Source of the DNA: an uncultured Actinomycetes bacterium
GTDB taxonomy: Bacteria > Actinomycetota > Acidimicrobiia > Acidimicrobiales > RAAP-2
Reading direction: 5' to 3'
Assembly (NCBI GenBank): GCA_903874965.1
Contig: CAIQUD010000132.1
Location: 1-47,731, forward strand
DNA length: 47,731 bases
Below are positions 26,379 through 35,585 of this stretch, piece by piece. Positions within the stretch are counted from its first letter, which is position 1. Each line of letters begins with the position of its first letter. A model generated the notes under the pieces. That model saw only the letters and a list, made by a program, of their open reading frames with translations, was not told the origin of the DNA and did no database searches. The translations under genes and the position numbers were made by a program.

Positions 26379-27386
26379 TCACGCCGATGGTGTGGAGCCG
26401 GGCTGGCTCAAGGCTTGGGCAATCTTGTCAGCACACCACGCCTCGAGAGCAATCGCAGCGGCATGGTCTTGTGTTTCGGTCAGTTTGGTGCGTCGCAACT
26501 TGTGCAGGGACCTTGGGGCTCGATCGAGCCAGAGTTGGCCCGGTCGACGTGTAGCTGGGTCAGTTGTTGCCAACCAGACCAACGTGTCAACACCTTGCTC
26601 AGGGCTTCGCAGTAGCGGTCCCATGAGCGTCGAGAAGATCGGCAGACTCTCGTCAACTCCTGGAGTATCAGCCCACCCTGGATGCACGAGCTGCGCAGTA
26701 ATCCCGCGGTCGCCAAAATCCTCGTTCCACTTGGCCGTCAGAAGCGTCTGGGCCCGCTTTGCTCGTGCGTAGGCAACCGTGCCTTTGTAGGTGGCCTGAG
26801 TCATTTGCAACGTGGCGAGATCAAAGCGCTCGCTGTAGAGGCCACCCGAGGTCATCGTGATGACTTGACCTTTGCCTGCGACAAGCTGCTCTGTGAGACC
26901 TCGCGTGAGCAGTTCGGGTGAGAGCACGTGCACGGCCAAGGTTTGTTCCAAGCCCTCACTTGTCTCAGTGAAGGCGGTCGCCAAGGCTCCCGCGTTGTGG
27001 ATGAGTACATCAATGATCGGCACGGCGCGTTGTAGTTCGCTCACGAGTTTGACGGTGTCGTTGAGGAGCGAGAGATCACAAACGTGTCCGGTCGCACTTC
27101 CACGGTGGGCTTTGGCCAAGGGCTTCAACCCATCGACCACACCACGCAATTTCGCTTCGTTTCGTCCAACCAAGTGCACCTCAGCGCCGAGACCAACGAG
27201 TAGCTCAGCCGCCTTCAGGCCAAGACCCGACGTCGCACCAGTGATGATGACGTGGAGCCCCGTGGCCCGCTCGAACTTCTGCCAGTGTGCGAGACGACGT
27301 CGAACCGTTGGCCCGATCTTGGTGAAACTCCCGATAACAGACGCCTCAAGGAGGCGATCGACGAGGTCGTTGCTACGGCTGCTCAT
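26379..27386 (-). CDS. short-chain dehydrogenase/reductase
   Basis: VIITGATSGLGLKAAELLVGLGAEVHLVGRN, IHNAGALA, YARAKRAQ. Confidence 0.88.
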   Translation of the reverse strand: MSSRSNDLVDRLLEASVIGSFTKIGPTVRRRLAHWQKFERATGLHVIITGATSGLGLKAAELLVGLGAEVHLVGRNEAKLRGVVDGLKPLAKAHRGSATGHVCDLSLLNDTVKLVSELQRAVPIIDVLIHNAGALATAFTETSEGLEQTLAVHVLSPELLTRGLTEQLVAGKGQVITMTSGGLYSERFDLATLQMTQATYKGTVAYARAKRAQTLLTAKWNEDFGDRGITAQLVHPGWADTPGVDESLPIFSTLMGPLLRSPEQGVDTLVWLATTDPATRRPGQLWLDRAPRSLHKLRRTKLTETQDHAAAIALEAWCADKIAQALSQPGSTPSA

Positions 27387-27817
27387 TTCGAAAGGAAACT
27401 AAGGAGCCCGGGCTTCGCTCCCTTACCAAAGTACGAGAGAACGGCCTGGAGGAATGGTTCAACGAGGACTGCCAGGCCCTTGCCCGAAAGGGAAGCGTGG
27501 TAGCGCACGGTGGAGCCACCGTCATCGTTCGCCTTGACTTCAACCGTGTCTTCAGAAACAAGGAAGGACGACTCCGACCGGAGAACGAGTCGCTCAGGAG
27601 CTTCGAACTCAGTGATGCGGTAGGTGAGTACTTTCTCGGCGCCGAGGAAGCCAAGGGTGACCGAGAATCCCGAACCCACCTGCAGCGGGCCTTCTTCGGT
27701 CCGGGCGACGCCAATGATGGAAGGATCCCAACCCGTCGCGTTGGTCATGTCGGCCAGAAACCCGAAGACCTCACTCGGTGATTTCGACGTACCGGCGTTG
27801 ACCTCAAACGTCGCCAC
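27383..27817 (-). CDS. SRPBCC family protein
   Basis: MATFEVNAGTSKSPSEVFGFLADMTNATGWDPSIIGVARTEEGPLQVGSGFSVTL. Confidence 0.82.
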   Translation of the reverse strand: MATFEVNAGTSKSPSEVFGFLADMTNATGWDPSIIGVARTEEGPLQVGSGFSVTLGFLGAEKVLTYRITEFEAPERLVLRSESSFLVSEDTVEVKANDDGGSTVRYHASLSGKGLAVLVEPFLQAVLSYFGKGAKPGLLSFLSK

Positions 27818-28785
27818 TATGGACGAGCGCTTGGAGCGAGAGCGGTCACTGCTTCGTTCAGGTCAATGCCGATCGGAAGCACGGCAATGTTTGGAATGTC
27901 GACCCCATTCGCAACATAAGCATCGATTTGGTCACGACAAGAGGCGTAACTCCCGTGAACAATCAACTCGTCAACAATGTTGTCGGGAATGACCTCAAGC
28001 GCCTTCTTTCGGTCGCCTTCCTTCCACGCATCCCACATTGGTTGCAGTGCGTCCCCCCGGCCAAGCCAACGGTGGAACTGGGCATACGCCTCTACGTTCA
28101 AGTAGGAGGTAATCATTCGGCGACCGACGTAGCGGGCGAGGTCGGCATCTTCGGTCGGCAGGACAAAGATCCGTGCAGTGAGAGGTGCCTCAGTCCCGAC
28201 GACCTCGACGACCTTCTGCACATCTGCAGAACTCAACCAGTTGAGGATTGCTCCGTCTCCTTCGTTGGTCGCCAACTTCAACATTCCTGGCCGCAAGGCC
28301 GCCAAGAACAAGTTCGGCTGCACGGCAACCGGGCGTGCGAGCTTGAACCCCTTCACCGTGAACGACGGAGACTCAAAGTCCACCTTTTCCCCGGACAATG
28401 CCAACCGCAAGAACGCGAGCGTGTCCTTGACTCGTTGGAACGGTGCGTCGAAGGGAATCCCGTTCCAACGTTCCACAATGACTTGAGACGAAGCACCAAG
28501 GCCAAACGTGAACCGACCTGGTGCGACCTCTGCCAACGCTGCAATGCTCTGCGCCAAGATTGCCGGCCCACGCGTGAATGCCGGGATAATTGCCACACCG
28601 AGATTCAGCTTGGGCTCCCATGCAGCGGCGAGTGCGAGGGGAGTGAAACCATCGACACCATCAACTTCTGCCGACCACACATCGGTGTAGCCAAGGTCCA
28701 CCAACTTGGTGAACCATTGGCGGTGGTCGGGAAGGGTGATTCCTTCAAAGGGAATCGTGATGCCGTAGCGAGCGTCTGCAGTCAT
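27817..28785 (-). CDS. LLM class oxidoreductase, F420-dependent type
   Basis: MTADARYGITIPFEGITLPDHRQWFTKLVDLGYTDVWSAEVDGVDGFTPL...LGVAIIPAFTRGPAILAQSIAALAEVAPGRFTFGLGASS; ATG at 28785. Confidence 0.82.
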   Translation of the reverse strand: MTADARYGITIPFEGITLPDHRQWFTKLVDLGYTDVWSAEVDGVDGFTPLALAAAWEPKLNLGVAIIPAFTRGPAILAQSIAALAEVAPGRFTFGLGASSQVIVERWNGIPFDAPFQRVKDTLAFLRLALSGEKVDFESPSFTVKGFKLARPVAVQPNLFLAALRPGMLKLATNEGDGAILNWLSSADVQKVVEVVGTEAPLTARIFVLPTEDADLARYVGRRMITSYLNVEAYAQFHRWLGRGDALQPMWDAWKEGDRKKALEVIPDNIVDELIVHGSYASCRDQIDAYVANGVDIPNIAVLPIGIDLNEAVTALAPSARP

Positions 28786-28802
28786 GGGTTCATCCTGCCA
28801 CT

Positions 28803-28844
28803 GAGGATCACTGGAGGCGAAAACCATCACCTCCAGTGATCCTC
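28803..28844 (-). terminator. long perfect inverted repeat, putative terminator of the aquaporin gene
   Basis: GAGGATCACTGGAGG-12 nt-CCTCCAGTGATCCTC, 15-bp perfect arms directly 3' of the aquaporin stop; no U-tract. Confidence 0.7.
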
Positions 28845-28861
28845 GCTAGACCACGGACTCC

Positions 28862-29605
28862 CTAGTCGGCGTTCTTGAGTCCAAGCCCATTGTGAACGAG
28901 TGCGGCAAGCACACCTCCGACCAGCGGAGCAACGAGAAACACCCAGACCTGCTTGAGAGCGTCTCCACCAACAAACAGCGCAGGTCCAAACGAACGTGCA
29001 GGGTTGACAGACGTTCCATCAATGGAGATTCCAAAGAGGTGGATCATGGTCAGGGTGAGTCCAATCACGAGACCGGTCATGAGTCCTGCGCTCACCTTGC
29101 CAGTCGCCGCCAAGATCACGAAGACGAACATGGCAGTCATGAGGACTTCTGCCAAGAATGCGCCGGCCGCAGAAATGTGGATCATGGATGCCGACCCGTA
29201 GCCGTCAGCTCCAAGTCCGGTTGACGTCCTGAAGTAGCCAGGAGCCTGCTTAAAGGTGAACCAGAGAAGTCCGGCGCCAACAATGCCGCCCACGAATTGT
29301 GCAATCCAGTAGCCAATGGCTTCTTGGAGAGAAATGCGCTTAGCGACCAGTGCACCAATGGTCACTGCCGGGTTCACGTGGCAGCCCGAGATTGACCCGA
29401 TTGCGTAAATGAGGCCCATTAACACAAGGCCGAATGCCAGCGAAGTGGCGACAATCCCCGCCGACGTCGACAGACCAGTCCCAATGAACGGGTCAGCACC
29501 TCTGAACTTGCCGAACGAGAGTGTCGCCACCCCGCAAGCGAAGTAGACGAGTACAGCCGTCCCAAACAATTCAGCCGTGATCTTTTTCCGCATTTCCGCC
29601 TCCAT
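28862..29605 (-). CDS. MIP family channel (aquaporin/glycerol facilitator)
   Basis: Both NPA boxes: ISGCHVNPAVTIG and GTSVNPARSFGPALF; six-TM hydrophobicity; alternative ATG at 29593 with a GGAGG upstream. Confidence 0.94.
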   Translation of the reverse strand: MEAEMRKKITAELFGTAVLVYFACGVATLSFGKFRGADPFIGTGLSTSAGIVATSLAFGLVLMGLIYAIGSISGCHVNPAVTIGALVAKRISLQEAIGYWIAQFVGGIVGAGLLWFTFKQAPGYFRTSTGLGADGYGSASMIHISAAGAFLAEVLMTAMFVFVILAATGKVSAGLMTGLVIGLTLTMIHLFGISIDGTSVNPARSFGPALFVGGDALKQVWVFLVAPLVGGVLAALVHNGLGLKNAD

Positions 29606-29609
29606 GAGT

Positions 29610-29623
29610 TGACCAATTGGTCA
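29610..29623. promoter_or_regulatory. perfect 14-bp palindrome upstream of aquaporin, operator-like
   Basis: TGACCAATTGGTCA. Confidence 0.5.
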
Positions 29624-29645
29624 TCGCGTGATTCCGGAAACGAGG

Positions 29646-30584
29646 TTAGGGAAGTGCCTCATTCGAGTGGTGGATGCCTTCGATCGCCATACGTGCCGAG
29701 TGGCCAACAAGGCGCATTAACGAGCGAGCATCTTCTACCAATCCACCCAGTTGGAAGAAGCCGTGCATTTGCGATTCGTACACGGCGAGCTCTACGTCAA
29801 CACCGGCCTCGATCAGGCGACGAGCGTAGGCGAGTCCCTCATCAGCCAGCGGATCGTAACCAGCAATGGCGATGAGCGCGGGAGGTGCCGTGGATAGCAG
29901 TTCTTCGTCGTAGCGAAGCGGGCTGACCCGAGGATCCAGGCGTTGTTCTTCAGTTGTGTAGTGGTCAAAGAACCACGCCATGGTGTTTGAGGTCAGGAAG
30001 TAGCCCTCCGAGCACGTTCGGTAACTCTCTGTTGCCATCTGCCCATCGGTCACGGGATAGATCAGGGCTTGAAAGCAAAGATTTGGTCGTTCAACGGCAA
30101 CGACGGCTGCCAAGTTGCCTCCGGCTGAATCTCCAGCAACGATCAGCTTCTTGGGATCAACATCGAGGCCTGCTTCGCCATTGAGCAGCGCATCGACGAC
30201 CGTGAGGGCATCGAAGAAGGGTGTTGGGAAGGGATGCTCTGGAGCAAGTCGATAGTCAACGAGGAGAACCGGCAATGAACTTGCGGTTGCGAGGTCTTTG
30301 CAGGTTGGGGTGAAACTCTCGAGCGTTCCGAGAACCCAACCGCCTCCGTGGAAGTAGACAATGAGGCCATTGGCGACGACTTCAATTGGTGTAATGAGTG
30401 CACAAGGCACGTCGGCGATTTGGACCTCTTGAATGCTGGCGACGTCAGCACCTTTATGACCATCGAGTGCCCTGAAGGACTCGAAGGCAGCACGGGCTTG
30501 CTCTGGGGTCAATTGATGGAAGGGAGGGGCGTTCGACGCTCCAATTCGGTCCATGATGGCTCTCGCTACCGGATCGAGTGGCAT
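29646..30584 (-). CDS. alpha/beta hydrolase (HSL/lipase-esterase type), paralog B
   Basis: FHGGGWVLGTLES, VAGDSAGGNLAAVVAVERPN, QMHGFFQLGGL; collinear with 25448-26371 product. Confidence 0.92.
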   Translation of the reverse strand: MPLDPVARAIMDRIGASNAPPFHQLTPEQARAAFESFRALDGHKGADVASIQEVQIADVPCALITPIEVVANGLIVYFHGGGWVLGTLESFTPTCKDLATASSLPVLLVDYRLAPEHPFPTPFFDALTVVDALLNGEAGLDVDPKKLIVAGDSAGGNLAAVVAVERPNLCFQALIYPVTDGQMATESYRTCSEGYFLTSNTMAWFFDHYTTEEQRLDPRVSPLRYDEELLSTAPPALIAIAGYDPLADEGLAYARRLIEAGVDVELAVYESQMHGFFQLGGLVEDARSLMRLVGHSARMAIEGIHHSNEALP

Positions 30585-30704
30585 AACGACTCCCTTCAAC
30601 TGCGACGTTAACTAGGTCACGCGCTGCGAGCCGGGTGCAACTTTGCAGTTGTGGCTCTTATTCGCTTTCGACCAATTCTTGACGCAGTTGTCATTCTGCG
30701 GGAA

Positions 30705-31190
30705 CTAATGACGAATCATCGTGCAACTTGAACCAGATTCGGCAAGAGGCACAAATCCGAGCGATTCATAGAGTCCCACTGCTCGCTGATTATCAGTATC
30801 AACGCTGAGACTCATCGTTGGGTGGCGATCGAGCAGATCGAGGAGGAGTTGGCGACCAATGCCTCTTCCCCTCATTGAGGCATCAACAGCCATGCCAAGT
30901 TCGGGGATGGACGCATCAACAAACCCGTACCCAGGATCTGATGGGCTCATACGTCGACACCAAGCCGCTCCGATCTGAACACCTTCGCCGGTAACTGCAA
31001 CCTGAGCGTCGTCACCGCTTCGAGTACCAAAGTCCTCTAGGTAGTGCCTAATTTTGGGTTGGTCCAAGATTGTTCGATCAGGCCGTGCGGAGCCTTCAGG
31101 GACGTGAATTGAGCAGTACAGCATTTCCCAAAGAAAGTTCATGTCTGGGGGCAACCACGGACGAAAAGTGATGATCAATTCGTTTTCCAC
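30705..31190 (-). CDS. GNAT family N-acetyltransferase
   Basis: GMAVDASMRGRGIGRQLLLDLLDRHPTMSLSVDTDNQRAVGLYESLGFVP. Confidence 0.9.
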   Translation of the reverse strand: MENELIITFRPWLPPDMNFLWEMLYCSIHVPEGSARPDRTILDQPKIRHYLEDFGTRSGDDAQVAVTGEGVQIGAAWCRRMSPSDPGYGFVDASIPELGMAVDASMRGRGIGRQLLLDLLDRHPTMSLSVDTDNQRAVGLYESLGFVPLAESGSSCTMIRH

Positions 31191-31252
31191 GGATGCACGG
31201 TATCCCTAAGGCAATCCTGATCACTTGATTGATGGGCAAATGTGAACACCCA

Positions 31253-32275
31253 CTACCAAGGGATCGAAACATTCCTGCCACTTCGCACGTAGATCGCAAA
31301 GAAGTCCCGCAGTGAGTAGGTGAGATGCCGGTTCGCCCATTGATTCGGATTTGGAACCACCATGGTGGGGATTCGACCGCCTTGAGCTCGATAACTCACG
31401 AAGATCGGCCAGTCGGCGTTGATGTCTAATTCCATGGTTCTCAGACACCCAATGTGCGCCATGGCGACGGCAAGTCCCGCAGCGGTGAGATCTTGGCCAG
31501 CTCCATAGCGAAGGTTCCCGGCCTCATCAACGCAGAGCGCAGAACGCCAGACTGCCGGAACCCCATGGACTGTCCCTCCCCAATATCCCCAGCCATTCAT
31601 ATCGAGCGCGCGAGAAGTTGGTCTGCCGCCGGCGGTGAGGAGAGTCAGGTTTTGTCTTGCGGTCACAATGTCCGCCCCCGGATGTGGCCCTCCTGTCCAA
31701 GGAATGATGTCGACGGTCCTGTCGGCTCGTTCTATGAACGTGGCAAGACCTCGGACCATGGGTTCGTAGAGCGTTCTATTGGTGTAGAAGCCGGCTGCAC
31801 CATCCTTTTCATAAAACGCTGCATTGAAGGTCGCGAGTAGTCTCGACCTACCGATGAGCGGAACCATTTCTGGGCCTCGACTGAACGCCGAAGGACCTGG
31901 ACCTTTGGTCCCAAGGTACAGGCCAACGTCAATGGACGAGGCTCGCATCCAGACCGCGTGAAACGTCTTGTTTGGGGAAATCCGGTAGCTCGAAGAAAGC
32001 ACCATTGGGGGGCCATTTGTCCAACTGATCTGGCTTGCCCATCGTCCTTCAGATGCAGGAGATCCGGCGAGCACTGGGCGGATTCGCAACGGCATTGCTG
32101 GAGGCAGGGTGGTGGTTGTTGTTGGAGACACCAAGGTTGTCGTTGTCGTTGACCCCACCGTGGTGTCAGTTGCCGCCGCTCGGTCAAGTGCCGCGAGAGA
32201 GATCGAGATCAGCGCAGCGAGTGGCACCACTCCAGCACGCCAGGACTTGCTCCTCAGTTGGCGACGCCCCGTCAT
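31253..32275 (-). CDS. exported protein, phosphodiester glycosidase (NAGPA/DUF2233)-like
   Basis: N-terminal hydrophobic segment, STTTTTLVSPTTTTTLPP linker, FNAAFYEKDGAAGFYTNRTLYEPMVRGLATF ... LAVAMAHIGCLRTMELDINADWPIFVSY; ATG at 32275. Confidence 0.62.
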   Translation of the reverse strand: MTGRRQLRSKSWRAGVVPLAALISISLAALDRAAATDTTVGSTTTTTLVSPTTTTTLPPAMPLRIRPVLAGSPASEGRWASQISWTNGPPMVLSSSYRISPNKTFHAVWMRASSIDVGLYLGTKGPGPSAFSRGPEMVPLIGRSRLLATFNAAFYEKDGAAGFYTNRTLYEPMVRGLATFIERADRTVDIIPWTGGPHPGADIVTARQNLTLLTAGGRPTSRALDMNGWGYWGGTVHGVPAVWRSALCVDEAGNLRYGAGQDLTAAGLAVAMAHIGCLRTMELDINADWPIFVSYRAQGGRIPTMVVPNPNQWANRHLTYSLRDFFAIYVRSGRNVSIPW

Positions 32276-32324
32276 GCTGAGAACGGTAGGCGATCTTTCA
32301 CTTCGTGAAGAACGACCAATGCTC

Positions 32325-33566
32325 CTAGACGGTGGCGAAGCGAGTGATGAATCCGGAGTAACTGGAGACCCAAACCTGTGCGGTGAGCGGGTCGAAGGTG
32401 ATGCCAATTGGATTGGCGGGGACTGAGACAGTTTGCAAGATGGCGAGGTCTGCTGATCGCAGCATGGTCATGGTCGAACTGCCATAGTTCACGACGAACA
32501 GCGCTGTTCCGTCAGTAGAGATGACTAAGGATCGTGCTTCTGAGCCGGTATGCATCGCCGCAATGACGCGTCCCGTTGCAAGGTTGACCTTCACCACCTC
32601 GCCTGGTCCGTTGAGAGAGACGTAGGCGAACTTGCCGTCCGGACTCAGAACGACCGTTCGGGGATTTGAACCAACGTAAATCTGACCAATGATCGAGAGC
32701 GTCTGGAGATTGACCTTCACCAACACGCTGCCTCCCATGATGGCGACGTAGGCCGTGTGCGAGGTTGGGTCGACGGCAATGCCTCGAGGAGTTCCAGGCA
32801 TCGGCAGGGTCTTGACGACTTTTGCTGTGTCGGCGTTGATGATGTTGAGAGTCCAAGAACACCAATTGGTGACGAGGACCCACTTGCCGTCTGGAGTGGT
32901 TTCAATGAACTTCGGGACGTAACCAACTTCGACGACTCGATCAATGGCGAAGTTCGAAACATTGATCCGCATTGCATACGAGGGCGTTTCGCCGCGAGAA
33001 CTCTTGGTGTACGGCGTGCAGGAATCGAGACCTTCCGGACCCATGGTGGGGCCGTACATCGAGTAGTTCGAAATCCAGTAGTACTTCGCGTCGGGGGAGA
33101 AGGCGCCCTCAACCGGGGCACCGATCACGGTGCCAGGGTGGCCGACAAAGCCGAACTTGCTCAATTGGACGGCGGTCGGAATCGTCTTCACGACCGCTCC
33201 AGTTCTTGAGTTAAAGGCGGTCACTGTGTGGCGGTAGACCATGTTCTGCGCCATGGTGAGTCCTGCGCCAGAAGCGGTCACTGACTTTGGAGTGATCGCT
33301 GCTGAGTAGTACTGACCAGCGCGGACAAGACGACGAAGAACAATGGCCTTTCCAGGTGGGATCTTGTTACGAGGTGGAACCGTGGTCGTCGTTGAGGGTG
33401 TCAAGGTCGTCGACGTCGTCGACGTCGCACCGCTCCCACTCGAGCCGGTCCACGTCAACACGGTGCTCACGCCCAGCGCCACAATGACGCAAGCGACGAG
33501 CCCAATGGTGATCCTCCGGCGGAGATAGACAGCCTTCGTTTGTTGGCGACTGTGACGTGCAGGCAT
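32325..33566 (-). CDS. membrane-anchored/exported YVTN beta-propeller protein
   Basis: TM helix, STTSTTLTPSTTTTVPP linker, repeats such as NPRTVVLSPDGKFAYVSLNGPGEVVKVNLATGRVIAAM. Confidence 0.85.
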   Translation of the reverse strand: MPARHSRQQTKAVYLRRRITIGLVACVIVALGVSTVLTWTGSSGSGATSTTSTTLTPSTTTTVPPRNKIPPGKAIVLRRLVRAGQYYSAAITPKSVTASGAGLTMAQNMVYRHTVTAFNSRTGAVVKTIPTAVQLSKFGFVGHPGTVIGAPVEGAFSPDAKYYWISNYSMYGPTMGPEGLDSCTPYTKSSRGETPSYAMRINVSNFAIDRVVEVGYVPKFIETTPDGKWVLVTNWCSWTLNIINADTAKVVKTLPMPGTPRGIAVDPTSHTAYVAIMGGSVLVKVNLQTLSIIGQIYVGSNPRTVVLSPDGKFAYVSLNGPGEVVKVNLATGRVIAAMHTGSEARSLVISTDGTALFVVNYGSSTMTMLRSADLAILQTVSVPANPIGITFDPLTAQVWVSSYSGFITRFATV

Positions 33567-33671
33567 GAGTGCACGGTAGTTGACGACAACACCCCAATTT
33601 GGGAGCGATGGAGCGAAGCCCTAATTCCGAGATTTCACCAGTAGGATGGGGTTCTACCTTGAAGGAGCCAA

Positions 33672-34760
33672 ATGACTCAGCAAGTGCTTGACGACGTTCC
33701 TGAGTCACGCGGTCCAGCAGCCGGATCACTGAAGCCGGTTATCGACATCATCCCGGAAGAAGCCTATGAACGCCCGACGTGGCGGGGTCTTTCGTATTTC
33801 GCCCGGGATTTGGTGTGCTACTTCGGACTGTTGGCACTGTTGTTCTTCGTCACCAATCCTCTGCTGGTCATCCCAATCGAAGCGGTCCTCGTCTTTGTGA
33901 CGACAGGGCTCTTTGTGATTGGCCATGATGCCGCCCACGGAGCCCTCTTCAACTCAAAGAAGATGAACTCGATTGTTGGGCACCTCGCCATGCTGCCGAG
34001 TTGGCACGTCTATGAGGGTTGGGTGCTTGGCCACAACCGCATCCACCACTCCTACACCGTTCGCCAGGGCTACGACTTTGTCTGGCACCCCTACACCGTT
34101 GAGCAGTTTCAAGAGATGTCGTGGATTGGCAAGCTCCGCCACCGTTTCGAGTGGTCGTGGATAGGTGCCGGTGCGTATTACCTCCGCGAAGTTTGGTGGC
34201 ACAAGATGGTGGTTGGTCAGCCACCTTCACGCTGGCGCAAGGCAGTTCGGCGCGACCGACTTGTCGTGCTTGGTTTCGCTGTTGGTTTTGCTTCGCTGCT
34301 TGGCTACCTCGGCTGGGTGGAAACGCATTCGGCCTTTGGCGTTGCGTGGATGATCCTTCGTATTGAAGTCATCCCATTTCTCCTCTTCTGTTCAATGATC
34401 GGATCCTTGGTACATGTGCATCATGTGCAGCCGACGATCAGGTGGTGGAAGCGAGGCGAGTGGACCAAGTTCCGTGGACAAATGGAAGGAACGACGGTCC
34501 TTCGAGTCCCGAAGGGCGTCAACTTCTTCTTCCACTGGATCATGGTGCACACGCCACATCATGTGGACATGCGAATCCCGATGTACCACTTGGAACTCGC
34601 TGCGTCAGCCATTGAAGAGCACTATCCAGACACGGTGCATGACGCGCCTCTGCGCTTTCGTGACTTCCGGAGCAATGCGAAGATTTGCAAGCTCTACAAC
34701 TTCGACACTGGAACCTGGATTCCGTATCGGGCAGCCAGGAAGGCAAGCGCAACTGCTTGA
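33672..34760 (+). CDS. membrane fatty acid desaturase family protein
   Basis: His boxes GHDAAHGALF, GHNRIHHSY, VHVHHVQ, HTPHHVD. Confidence 0.93.
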   Translation: MTQQVLDDVPESRGPAAGSLKPVIDIIPEEAYERPTWRGLSYFARDLVCYFGLLALLFFVTNPLLVIPIEAVLVFVTTGLFVIGHDAAHGALFNSKKMNSIVGHLAMLPSWHVYEGWVLGHNRIHHSYTVRQGYDFVWHPYTVEQFQEMSWIGKLRHRFEWSWIGAGAYYLREVWWHKMVVGQPPSRWRKAVRRDRLVVLGFAVGFASLLGYLGWVETHSAFGVAWMILRIEVIPFLLFCSMIGSLVHVHHVQPTIRWWKRGEWTKFRGQMEGTTVLRVPKGVNFFFHWIMVHTPHHVDMRIPMYHLELAASAIEEHYPDTVHDAPLRFRDFRSNAKICKLYNFDTGTWIPYRAARKASATA

Positions 34761-34763
34761 GTC

Positions 34764-35585
34764 CTAGCCCTCCGAGGCTGGGTGCGTCCAAGTAAACACG
34801 GGAGTTCGCTTCGCAACGAATGCCTCCACGCCCTCGGTGATGTCAGGGCCGTGCTTGGCTTCGTATTCCCACTTCGCCGTGACGTCATCGCTGATTGACG
34901 AGGTGGCATCAAAGGAGGCGAGCTGCTCTTTGGTCGCACGAATCGTCAACATCGACCGAGACGCAATCATGTTGGCGATGCTCTCAACCTTGGTCTCGAG
35001 CTCTTCGGGTGCAACCACGAAGTCGGCCATACCCCACTTGTCAACAAGGTCGCTGTCGATGATGTCACCCGAATACAGGATGTAACGGGTCTTGGACGCA
35101 CCAATGAGTCGGGCACATCGGTCGAGGGCGAATCCCGGATAGCTAAAGCCCAACTTGGCAACCGTGATGCCCATTTTGACGGTGGTGTCAGCGACTCGAA
35201 GATCGCACGCGAGTGAAATCTGGCAACCGCCACCAACGCAGAAGCCCTTCAGCATCGCAATGGTTGGTTTTGTTGCTGCAGCGATGGTCTCTTCGGCAAC
35301 CTTGTTGATCTGCCGGTAGCTCGTTGGGCCATCTCCGTCGGTCAGTTGAGCGCCAATGGTGGCAATGTCTGCGCCACCGCAGAAGTGATCGCCAACGCCT
35401 CGAAAAACAATGACTTTGACGTCGTCATTCGCTTCCAGTTGGTGCACGGCTCCTGGCAGTGCGGCCCAACTCTCGAGCGACACTGCGTTTCGCTTCTCTG
35501 GCCGATTCAGCCAGATGGTGCCGATATGACCTTGAACGGTGACCGAGACGTCACCTGGTTGCGTTGGGCCGCTGTCAAGCGCCAT
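34764..35585 (-). CDS. crotonase (enoyl-CoA hydratase/isomerase) family protein
   Basis: LNRPEKRNAVSLESW, DHFCGGADIATI, MLKGFCVGGGCQISLACDLRVAD. Confidence 0.9.
   Translation of the reverse strand: MALDSGPTQPGDVSVTVQGHIGTIWLNRPEKRNAVSLESWAALPGAVHQLEANDDVKVIVFRGVGDHFCGGADIATIGAQLTDGDGPTSYRQINKVAEETIAAATKPTIAMLKGFCVGGGCQISLACDLRVADTTVKMGITVAKLGFSYPGFALDRCARLIGASKTRYILYSGDIIDSDLVDKWGMADFVVAPEELETKVESIANMIASRSMLTIRATKEQLASFDATSSISDDVTAKWEYEAKHGPDITEGVEAFVAKRTPVFTWTHPASEG

Noticed and set aside
27928-28839. 303-aa plus-strand ORF
   Set aside because: Fully antisense to the LLM oxidoreductase; residue composition (Arg/Cys/His/Gln-rich) typical of a shadow ORF.
33381-33430. GTCGTCGAC-rich short tandem repeat as a regulatory repeat
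   Set aside because: It encodes the Ser/Thr linker of the YVTN protein on the minus strand, so codon repetition explains it.
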